This document shows positions 12,975 to 22,737 of a DNA stretch of 64,000 nucleotides, piece by piece. The position numbers were made by a program, and so were the translations under genes. This DNA comes from Melastoma dodecandrum (lineage: Eukaryota > Streptophyta > Magnoliopsida > Myrtales > Melastomataceae): positions 1 to 64,000 of the forward strand of contig JARUPY010000275.1 of the NCBI GenBank assembly GCA_029817715.1. The letters are read 5' to 3'. The number at the start of each line of letters is the position of its first letter. Within the stretch, counting starts at the first letter, position 1. A model generated the notes under the pieces. The model was not told the DNA's origin. It did no database searches and was given only the letters and a program-made list of their open reading frames with translations.

Positions 12975-14215
12975 ATGCCAGCCAAGCTTCCATAATCACA
13001 AAGTAAAAGTTGCACCATTTCTTGAGACAGAAACGACGCACGAATAAGCATAAATGGCTCTTCCAACTGCACTAAAAGTTGCCGTTTGAAGCTAACACAA
13101 TATTAATGGGAATGGCAAGAATGTCATGGGTCCCCATTCTAATATAAGAACATGACACTTCGATGTACTAACTTTTCCCACCATTCTAACTTGCCATCAA
13201 AGGCTTGAACATGTGAATTCACCAATATAACAACCCTCCTTTCCAAGATTGTTCTCTTAACTCACTCATCAAAGGTTGAGCAAAAACGTCAGACCAACTC
13301 GAAATGAATGAAGAAAACAATTCGACTGTCATCGTATTTTGCCCACTTTTTGATAATTGTTCTTCCATAATTGCTGTGTATATCCAGCCATCATATTCAT
13401 CAAATAAGTCATGTAAAGCATCCACAGTCAAACTTTAATATTGGCATTTTGATTCATGTGGTTGAATATAGCAAGTGGAAAACAAAACTCAGTCCACCCT
13501 AAATTATTTTCCACTCGTTGTGATACTAAAATTGATGCCAATAAGCCCATCAACAAAGTTTGCAATCATACCAATACTTGGTACAAACATTTCGTTTAGT
13601 CTTATTCAAACATCGAAAAGAAAAAATGCTTCACATAATTCGACTTCATTGAGACTTCTATCCAACATAATCTTCACCTTATGAATTGTCGTGAATGAAA
13701 TAAGTTAAAAGTGGAGTACTCACTACTTGAAATAATATTGGTGACGAAAAATTAAAAACACACAACAAACCTTGTTTAAACTTTCAAACCTCCATTTTCC
13801 AACTATTTGAGCAATAACACCGTAAAGATGATTCTTGCTATGCAACATCGTAGGAAAAAACCTCTTTGAACTTGATAGCCTTGGGCAACATTTCAAAAAA
13901 TGTCGAATCTTCCATCTAGTTTTATAATAAATGAAAAGTAGTTTGTAGTAAGTTGCACAATCTTCGAGAACATCTTCAATGCATCATTGTGATTTTATGA
14001 AAAACCACACTATTAATGGTATATCTTCAATGATGTTTTTTATTTCCAAAAGTTCCATCTTAAACAATAAGATTCAATATGTGTGCATAACAACGAAAAT
14101 GGAAATAAGCTTCCACCACAAAACAACTGCTTTTGCTTTGAAAAAAGTATTCTTTCTCTTCAAATTCCTCGATGTGCCACATCATTCATCAAAACATCGT
14201 GAAGAGTAACTGAAG
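12975..14215 (-). pseudogene. hAT-family transposase remnant (RNase H-like core and dimerisation end)
   Basis: Read on the minus strand, several hAT hallmarks occur in the right order but in different frames. At about 14,050-14,115 the piece YFHFRCYAHILNLIV matches the conserved C-A-H-x-L-N-L motif. About 170 bases further on (near 13,890) STFFEMLPKAIKFKEVF matches the block after the conserved R-W-N-S-T. At 13,100-13,130 HDILAIPIN, followed by FSAVGR at 13,058-13,076, matches the C-terminal dimerisation region, where functional copies have ARDILxIP and ESxFSxxGR. Stops and frame changes lie throughout, so this is a fossil. Terminal inverted repeats and an 8-bp target duplication were not found. 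Confidence 0.72.
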
Positions 14216-15240
14216 AGAACCAACAGATAAACATAATACGATTTTAATGAGATTGAATAAGATAATCAAAATTTAAAAAATCAATTTTTTCAATAAAATA
14301 TCAATAAATGATAAAATATTAAGTACCTTATTTATTCGCAAATCATCTCATTCCCTTCAAACATTTTATAAATGTCATCAGAAATTAAAGAATCTCATGA
14401 AGTAGTGAGGTGAAAGATGTACAAAATAAAAATCTCTCCTTCTATATTTTCTAATTAAGAATCCACAAAGTGGCAGTTATCACCATAAATTCAATTTTTT
14501 TTGTGAATAATGGTTTTACACATGATCAGTAATAATGAGAAGACTAAATCTTCTTCACATCCTTTTTTCAACATACAACACATTTTTTTGTTTTCTTATT
14601 TTTTTCATACTTGCACACAAGTATTCCTAGATGGTGTTGCGTGATAACTATCCTCCACTGAGGCATTCCCACTCATTTGCATAATGTTTGAATCCTTCCT
14701 ACTTCAAGCAGATGCGAGAATGGATGTTTCATGCAGTAAAAATCTAATGTACAACGAACCTCTCCACACCTTTTTTTAACCGTATCACAAAGCTTCCCCA
14801 CCATTCTGTACAAGCAGTTATGCCCATCATAGTTTGAAAGTAGAACCAACAGGCTTGAAAATATAACATATGTTGTTGTTATCCATTGTTTGTCCTCTAA
14901 GAAGACAAGTAACATTTAAGATGCGTCCCCTCCGGGTGAGTAGTCACGGAACCAAAGTGAAGTAAATGTTTGCGTTACAATTGGATGCACCAAAAACATA
15001 TTCCTTACTTTCCATTTACAAGGAGATACTATATTCATCTCATGCCGGAACCAATGAAATCTTTGATTTTCTTTTTTACACTTGAAATTCAACGAGAGCC
15101 ATAACCCTCATTAGTTGTTTTCCTCCTTCACACCTATACTTGTCTTTATCTACTCCAATATCATTCTTGAACTTTTCTTTTTTTGTGTCCCACCACTACT
15201 TGGATTACTAGGTTTGGTCAACTAATTCATAATTCTTGTA
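14216..15240 (-). pseudogene. Possible N-terminal part of the hAT transposase remnant
   Basis: This lies directly upstream, on the minus strand, of the recognisable hAT core. A CVVC piece followed by histidines around 14,530-14,590 could be the remains of a BED zinc finger. A frame open for 80 codons at 14,673-14,915 has no family match. I place it with the hAT remnant by position only. Confidence 0.3.
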
Positions 15241-16369
15241 TGTGTGATGATACAAATATAAAAAAAAAAACCCATTAAAACAATATTAATCGCCAGACTT
15301 AATTGCAAATAAAACAAAACCAAGATAAAAGTTTTGCCTAGACTATCAAAGTATTAGCAGAAACGTATCAAAGGAAGTAAGGAAATTCATGGTTATGGGT
15401 GAGCTGAAAATGGATAAATAAAGGAGCAGACAGACAAACATTAACAGACAAAGTGTGGCTTTAAAAACTATTGGCTATAGGCGAATAAAAAAGTCAAACG
15501 ATGAAGGCGCTGGTTTTTATTTTTTGTTTCATTAAACTAATGCCCTTTTGCTCTACCAACCAACCGATTATTCTTAAAATCTCTCGCTCTGCATCCTTCA
15601 TTAAAAGCGCCGCACAATAAATTGTCCCTGGTTGCCACACGTTTTTGGTATCAAATGACCTCCTTTTTCCTTTCCCTCCTCCCGCACATCCTGTTGGTGG
15701 TTCATGATGCCTACTAATTGTTAGATTGGGTCACACAATACATAAGTCCATTAGACACGTTGTTTTCATAAATGTGGCCTAAATTTAACCATAAATCAAT
15801 AGCCATTAAAACACAGGGTCATGTTCATACCTATCGATATCCCCCCATTCCTGCCTCATAGTCTTCCTCTTGGTATCCATCACCTTTGTCCATCTGAACT
15901 GACTGGAGCACTATTGGGGTTGGAGGCGTATTTTCACCATCCATCATTCCCCCTCTTTTGGTCATTTCCGGAAGTTTTGGTTGGAAGAAAGCTATTTTCA
16001 CATGAACAGATAGTTCCGTTCAGGTTATACGGTTTTCTACACAGTTATAGAGAAAATTTTCTTTACTATAAGCAAAACTTTTTTTCGCGAAGTATACGGA
16101 ATTTTTGTGTAGTCACATATCACTTGCTCTAAACATTTCATTTCTTGCTTCTAAACTCAATGTATCTTTATGCCGCGATAACAAGTGCTTTTTGTTGTTC
16201 ATCAGTTCTTAACGATGACTCCTTTCGAAACGTTTTGAGGTCTCGCTTCATTATTGTTTTAAGAGTTTGAAATACTTTGTCGCCTCAATAATAGAAAACA
16301 GTGGTTTTCACATACATTGTAAAATTAAATAATGTAACCATTAAAAGACATAATGAATTCCATTTGAAA
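15241..16369. other. Intergenic DNA, nothing recognised
   Basis: A 103-codon open frame at 15,821-16,132 on the plus strand shows no domain I know and no nearby promoter or splice context. The rest is AT-rich without clear repeats. Confidence 0.4.
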
Positions 16370-16690
16370 AATTTAGTATCGGAATGAATTATCTATCCAG
16401 AAGAATAAATGTTTATATGTCCTTCCAAGGACTTTATATAATGGAGAAAAACAAATCTCCAAGTCTTGTAAGATATTTAATAAAAGGCTAAGAAAACATT
16501 CTACCATAAGAAGTAAAAGAAGGCTTCAACGGGTCGGTAAAAAAAATTCTCATTATTTTTCCAAAATTTCCTTTATTCCTTATTTTCTAGAAATACTTCG
16601 TAGTGGTTGAAAAGTTCCTCACCGCCCCCTTTTCGTCATTACAATAAAGTCTCGCTTTCGCCAAACAACCCCTAGAATCTACTGCTGTAA
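16370..16690 (+). repeat. Copia-1-type LTR fragment (second half)
   Basis: This matches the second half of the copia-1 5' LTR: a shared word around TTCTAGAAATACTT, then a CACCGCC word and a run ending in ACAATAAAG at the same spacing as at 6,110-6,190. It fits as the continuation of the broken 3' LTR at 9,628-9,780. The alternative is an independent truncated LTR of the same family. Confidence 0.55.
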
Positions 16691-17112
16691 AAAAGAGCAT
16701 CAATTCCCCCATATTTTTCTCTATGCAAAAATCTATTGTATCCGTACGATCCATTGAAGAATTAGGACGTATTCTAGTGATGTTATTGAAGTTTCATCAG
16801 AGTTTGGGAAAGTGAATCTTTAAAGAAACTGGCCTAAAACCCCAGCCATATTATTGTAAAGGAGCTTGATTTGTTGAGATCTTTGAAATAATGTCACAAA
16901 GAACGTCGAAAACATATGAATGCTCTCCATTAATCGATGAGTAAGATATCCTTGATAACTTTTCAAGTTTTAAAGCTTCCTATTTGAAATCATTGCGTGT
17001 TCAATAGAGGTGAAAGCAAAACCACTATTGATAAGCTGAATGATCCATTTATATTGATAGTTAAGCAGGAATTATATTATAAATAGATTTTGCTGGGCCC
17101 GAGTTTCATATT
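16691..17112. other. Short intergenic stretch left of copia-2
   Basis: No gene or repeat boundary is visible. It may belong to older transposon sequence into which copia-2 inserted. Confidence 0.35.
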
Positions 17113-17438
17113 TGTTGGAGATCAACCAACCGACCCTTATCTCATGGATTTAAATTTAGGGATTTTGGATGTCTGTTCGGTGTAGTTTCCATTTCTCTTG
17201 GGCAGGTAGGTAAATTTTATGGGTAGAGAAACAACAAACATAGGAAAGATATATTCCCTAGAATTAAAATCTTATATTAGAATGATATAATGACATGGAG
17301 TGAATCCATTGTCATAATTTAGAAGAGGGGGAGACCCGAGGCTCTTGTATTTCTTCCTTCTTCTAATTTTTCTTTTGTCTTTAGATTTTTAGTGGGTTTC
17401 TAGTACTAAACGAATGAGATTTAGCTTAGGTATCAACA
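17113..17438 (+). repeat. 5' LTR of copia-2
   Basis: It aligns with 40,055-40,440 through several blocks: the start TGTTGGAGATCAAC, a block around GAGAAACAACAAA, one around AGAATGATA...GAATCCATTGTCAT, and one around TTTTGTCTT...GGGTTTC. The right end (ATCAACA) is inferred from the 3' copy. A degraded primer-binding site, either TAGGTATCAACA at 17,427 or TGGCATAAAAGAG at 17,459, is nearby. Confidence 0.7.
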
Positions 17439-17607
17439 TTTGTGAGCTTAAAAAACATTTGGCATAAAAGAGAGTCGTGTGCGATCAGGACCGATATGTC
17501 TAACAGAATTTCTAACCAGAAGTTTATGTCGAGGAATTTGCAATCGGGGATTGTGTTGTGGCATAAGCCTGCTGACCAAGTTTACGCTTTCAGAAGTCGA
17601 GTTCGGT

Positions 17608-17768
17608 AAAAATAAAAATAAAAAAAAAAAAATAATAAAAATAAAAATAAAAAAAATAAAATAAAAATTGAAATATAAAAATAATAAATAAAATAAAAAT
17701 AATAAAAATAAAAAAAATAAAATAAAAATAATAAAATAAAAAATTAATAAAAATAAAAACAAAAAATT
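17608..17768 (+). repeat. A-rich low-complexity tract inside copia-2
   Basis: About 160 bases of AAAAATAAAAATAA-type sequence lie between the 5' LTR and gag of copia-2. Open frames over it on either strand are composition artefacts. Confidence 0.9.
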
Positions 17769-19533
17769 AAACACTGTCAACAAACTGAAGAAATTAAACT
17801 ACAAATATTATATCACGTGGAAAACATGCATGGAGTCCTATATTCAGAAGGTTAAGATCCTCTAGGAAATTATTGGCGTGGAGAGCGGAGCTACAAACGC
17901 TTTGAGGAAGATACAACTAACTGCACTATGAAAATGGAGTAACTAACGGTAGGGAAGGCCATTATTCACTCATAAAAATTACCATAAAGGAGGAAGGGTG
18001 TTGGAAACATCTAAGGTACATTGTCCATGATGCCGAAGGATGCTTGGGATGATATTAGCACTTAGTTTTCCAAAGAAAAATAATATGATGCATTAGTTTT
18101 TAAAGAATGATGTATTGGCAATTAGAGGAGGAGGAATTATAAAAATAATTATCATCACTAAACCAAAGTCAGCATGCCAGGGAGATTTTCAGAGTTAGGG
18201 CCCATGATCCATTGGATTATTAATGATAGAATAAAGAGGATAAATTATTCATGGATTAATCGACCAGAGTTATAATGGGATTTATTCAGAAGGTGTAATG
18301 ATGGGGCCAACGAGGCCGTTGTCCCTTAGAGAGGATTTAAAAAAATTTGGATAGTTAATCAGGGAGACCGCTGGAGAAAGCAGTTGACGGGTGTTAACCT
18401 GAGAAAATGAAGATAGAAGTTTGTATACAATAGTAATGGAAGAATATAAAAAGTTTTGTTAAAACACAAAGAAAAAATAAATTATGAAGGAGATGGAAGT
18501 GGTCACGATCAAAAACATGAGCGACTATAGGAAGTAGAAAAACATCCAAAGGTCACCCAATGAAAAGAACGAAGAATAATTTCAATTGCTACAAAGATTG
18601 ATACATTATGATGCCCCACGACTTGCTAGTCCAAGAAGAAGAGGAATGTGAATAAGTCAAGCGAACACACTTCAAATAAGAGGCGTGGAATTTAGAAGCT
18701 TCGCTCGCTGTTTTTGGAAGAAGCGCAATTATTAAATCACCATCCATGCTTTAGGCAGTAAGTTCGGCAATATATTTTTGGTTGGACAACACAAAACAAT
18801 TGGATATTTGACCTTTGGATGATTTAACCATATGAAAATGGACCAGAGAGAAACATGCAGGAGTTGTTGGAACATAAACAGATAGTGCGTCATCGCCACT
18901 ACCCACAAACTCAAGATTGTCCCCATTGCTCATAATTCATATTGGCCCACTAACCAACAACTCAAGTTTACCATGTGAAGTCCTAGAAGAAAAAAAGAAG
19001 AATATTTTGTTCTTTACTTATTTGACAGCCACTGACAACTTCGTGGTGTTCAGGCCGGGCCAGAAAAAAAAATGTATGTCAAGGTGTAATCGTGATATTA
19101 TGTTAGCTTTCACAAGAACATCGTTTCATGGAAGGTCCAATTGATATATCTACCATCTACGTCATGTCTGTAGAGTCATACATAACATAGATAAAGAAAA
19201 GAAAATCGAAATGACATACTTATGGCAAAGCGAGAGAACTCTGGGCATAGTAAGTGTTACCATAAGTCTGAAGAATGTTCCTATGAATGAGCAGGAGATG
19301 CTAAAGGTACTTCTCCGCTCAATTGGAGGTGAAACCGTCGACGAACATCTACATTAAGTTGTTCCATTAACGGTAAAGATACACCGTTGACTATAGGAAG
19401 TGTGCCAATGTATAAGTGCAGAAGAAATTACTGCAACTAATCTATTCTAAAGTTGTATTGGTTCGGTTAAGCCCCCCATCGGGTATGGGCGGTTGCAAAT
19501 ATATGGTGAGATCTATCGATGGACTACTCTAGG

Positions 19534-19577
19534 TAAAAAAAAAAAAACACAAACAAAAAAAAAAAAACCAAAAAAAG

Positions 19578-19614
<37 letters not shown>

Positions 19615-19676
19615 AAAAAATAAAAAATAAAAAAATGAAAAAATAAAATAAAAAAAAAAAAAAAAAAAAAACACGG
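19534..19676 (+). repeat. 143-bp A-rich insertion in the copia-2 integrase, flanked by TCTAGG
   Basis: An almost pure A tract with a few C, G and T bases is flanked by TCTAGG at 19,528-19,533 and 19,677-19,682. Removing the tract and one repeat copy rejoins the copia integrase reading DYSR-ETGFMK in one frame, so nothing of the host element is lost. This looks like an insertion with a 6-bp duplication rather than a simple slippage tract. Confidence 0.7.
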
Positions 19677-19937
19677 TCTAGGGAGACGGGCTTCATGAAA
19701 GAAAAGTCCAGAAGCATTAATTACAAAAAAATTTTAAAGAACTTGAAAGAAAAAGGCAGTGAAGGAGGTTGCAGAATAAGGTGGTGGCACATACATACAA
19801 CTGAGGAGAGTATAATACCTCTAGGGACTTTTTCAAAGTGACATGAAAGGATTCCAAATAAAGAAGACAATTGACATGTCTAACCACACCACGACAGAAT
19901 GGTGTTGCAAAAAAGAAAGAAACATGCTTCTTGTAGA

Positions 19938-19942
19938 AGTAT
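19938..19942. repeat. Target site duplication AGTAT, left copy (Ogre-like insertion)
   Basis: AGTAT here and at 38,108-38,112 bounds the Ogre-like element. Joining the flanks with one copy kept gives a continuous copia integrase reading (LLVEV then CRNMKYA), which supports this as the real insertion site. Confidence 0.8.
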
Positions 19943-22720
19943 TAGGAGACGCGCGCTACTTCCTACCTAGCCGCCCGCTTGGCCTGTTTGAAACGACCCG
20001 AAGATCCGGGCCCGGCCCGCTCCCCAAGGCACCTAACCAGTCGACGTCACGACTTCGACGCGTCGGACGCTGTGGAAGGGAATTGGTGTGATCCCCACCC
20101 TGGGTATTCCTAACTGGGCCGACTCGGGAATCGATCGTGTCGTCCGTGCCTGTATCTATCCTCATATCTCAAAATGTCTCCGTAAAAAAAAAGTTTGGGG
20201 TTGTTAAACCGTAGGATAAACTATACTGAGTCGCCCACCCGCCGACTATTATTTATAAAATCTGTTTTTAATAAAAAAAGGTCGAACAAAAAAACAGTGG
20301 TTCGAGGATCCTTAAATTACTTTTTTTAAATTTTTTACTGACACTTCTTACAACTAGACATGCGAAAGGTGGCGTTTGTCTCCAAAGAATTTGTTTCTGT
20401 TTAATTGAGGGCGTTGGACCCAATTCGGGGCCATCACTCACATCGTCTCCAAACTCATGTCTCTGTCTCTAATTTTATGTGCAATTGGACCCCGATTTTC
20501 TTCGGGCTTTTTGTTTTTTTTTTTGTGGTGCCCGAACAACATGTTTATATTTTTGAGTTTTAACAAACATTATGCCGATGATAATCCCATTGGCCTAAAT
20601 AAAGCATGTGCAGGGCAATGACATAGACAATTATCAAGATCAAAAAAGGAGCGGGGAAGGGTGGTGATCGTGCGCTTTTATGCACTTGGGCCCACGACCC
20701 GTTTACATTTGGAAATAAAGAAAATCCCGGGAGGCCTCCGCACCATCCTCATGTACCTGAGGAGGCCCGGCCTGGGGAGGGGGGAGCTTATGTTGTTTTG
20801 TTGAGAATTCCGTCACCATGGTGCTGCTCTATGGTGACATCCCTCCACCACCCGAGTTCCCCGAAGTTTTTCCGTTAAAATTATGTTATGCAAAAGAAAA
20901 AAAAGAAGTGGTTAGGAAAATTTAATTAATAACAATAATTTAAATAATCTGCCAACCAATTACATTTTGTCCTTGTTGCTTCTGGTTTTATTTTAAGTAA
21001 AATTAATTATTATTTTTAATTAGTTTTTTATAATTGAGAATTGAAAAATATATATAGTATATAATATTAAAAACAATTAATTGTTAAAAAGTTATGACAT
21101 ATATTTTTTTTTTTTTTAAAATGGTATCATTCAAAGGAATTTTAAAAAAAAAACAATAAAAGTAATTATTGTTTCAAAAAACCATACGGACAATGTTTTT
21201 TAATTAAAAAAATTGGTTTAATCGAGAATTAAAATTATTAAAAAATAATTATTGTTTAAACAAACAAACATATGATAATGTTTTTAAAAAAAAGGTAAAT
21301 TGATTTTATTATGAGAAAGTGGTTTAAAAAAAAATGACAATTCTTTAAAAAAAATAACTAAAAGAAAATTTAGTTAAATAAAACCTCCATAATCCTGATT
21401 TTTTAAAAATAATAATAATAATTATAACGAAATTGAATAATTAATAAAAAAGATGGTAATAAAAAATAATAAATTATAAATTAAATGGAAAAATGGATTT
21501 AATTTTGATAATTAAAATAACTCGATTAAAAATATTAACGTTAAAAAAGGACGTGAAGTGAAAAAAAGATATTAATTTATATTATATTTTCTTTACATAA
21601 AATTGAGGACGTTTGTTGAAGAATAAAAAATAATAAATTATAATAGTAATTATATTAAAAAACAAAATCCGTAATTAAATAATTAATAAAAATAACCAAT
21701 AATATATATAAGTATATGCTTAACGAACGATGATAAAAGAAAAATTAAAGTTGGACAAAAATATGAAGACATCAGAATTTTATAACCTTTCGGGGCCCTA
21801 CGTCCTATGCCAGTTTAAACACCTCGCGGGGAGAGTGAGGGGATTTGCTGTCCGCCCGATTTGAGAAGGTTCGTCATTGGGACGATTCGAGGAAGAAAAA
21901 TGGAACAACACACAAAACAATCGTCCATCCAACTTCAATGATGCTGCATATGGAAAAGAAAATATCATAAGCAAAAGAAACCTCGGCCGTAAGGCCAAGT
22001 GACTACGGGAGGTGATTTTATTTTGTTTTTTTCTTTTTTTTTTTCGGGTTTTGGCTTAAAAAAGGGAACGACATCATTTGGCTAGTGCCGCTGAGGCTGC
22101 GTCCAAAAGATTCTACGACCATCACGTTTTTGTTTGTTTCCAGTGGCGAATTCCCGGTCAGTTGTTTGACTGGGCTATCGGGATTGAGCTGGGGCGATAG
22201 GGGTTTTTCCTACCTCCAGGTGCATAGGCTAGACCTACCTTGGGGTCGCTGAATGGAAAAGAGGCGGAACCAACGTCTGGGGGAAGTGCTGGAGAAATCC
22301 TCTGAAGTGTTAGATCGTCCTCTTCACTAATGTGGGAGCGTATGGAAAGTGGGAGAGTAAGACAAGTTGGGAGAGCGTTCTCTGTTCCCCCTCCCTCTAA
22401 GTCCGGATTCTTTTTAAAAAGTGTTATTTGCCTCCTCCTCCTTTAGGGAAGGAAGATCCTTATGGAAGGAAATCACTGACTGATTGAAGGTATCAGAATA
22501 AATCAAGGCCGAAAAAATATCGATTGATTTTAAATCCCCCAGAATCAGATAAATAATCAATGTCTCCTGCAATCGTTAATTGATTGGAGGGGGGGGATTA
22601 TCTGAGAAAATAAATCAGGTAAAAGAAAGCGTGGAAATCTTGGACTGATTGGGGAGGATAATGGGAAAGAAAAATTATTTGTTAAACAAAAAATAAAAAA
22701 TGGATTTAAGGTATTAACCA
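19943..22720 (-). repeat. 3' LTR of the Ogre-like element
   Basis: It is colinear with 35,683-38,107 over its full length. Shared blocks include the GTCGACGTCACGAC word near 20,040, the CAGTGGTTCGAGGATCCTTAA word near 20,296, GACCCGTT...GGAAATAAAGAAAATC near 20,700, and CCAACGTCTGGGGGAAGTGC near 22,270. The inner (right) end reads ...GTATTAACCA before a polypurine tract. This copy is about 2.78 kb against 2.43 kb for the other, although the other also carries a 180-bp insert. The excess is spread as many 1-10 base additions. Confidence 0.85.
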
Positions 22721-22737
22721 GTTTGCCCCTTCCTTGG
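22721..22737 (-). other. Polypurine tract of the Ogre-like element
   Basis: Read on the minus strand this is CCAAGGAAGGGGCAAAC directly before the TG start of the 3' LTR, the expected plus-strand priming site. Confidence 0.7.

Larger units (their letters stand above)
17820..19942 (+). pseudogene. Copia-2 gag, protease and integrase N-terminal half
   Basis: The order is that of a copia polyprotein. PKDAWDDI...FSKKN at about 18,030-18,080 is the gag (UBN2-type) core, and KRIIIHGL-like sequence with an upstream ELGPI piece lies near 18,190-18,260. A corrupted zinc knuckle lies near 18,590. The region 18,800-19,080 follows the protease block, with the DSG site itself lost. LWQSERTLGIVSVT near 19,220 is the pre-integrase HxxL block, read with frame changes. 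CKYMVRSIDG near 19,495 and DYSR, then ETGFMKEKS near 19,682, are the integrase core. KERNMLLVEV at 19,912-19,941 is the integrase block usually read as ERKNRHLLEV. The frame is lost many times. The segment ends where the Ogre-like element inserted and continues at 38,108. Confidence 0.78.

Noticed and set aside
13475..14209. Plus-strand frames of 69-76 codons
   Set aside because: They mirror the minus-strand hAT remnant and carry no motif of their own.
17448..17783. Phe/Leu/Ile-rich 111-codon minus-strand frame
   Set aside because: It is the reverse reading of the A-rich tract in copia-2.
19529..19717. Phe-rich minus-strand frame
   Set aside because: It is the reverse reading of the A-rich insertion in copia-2.
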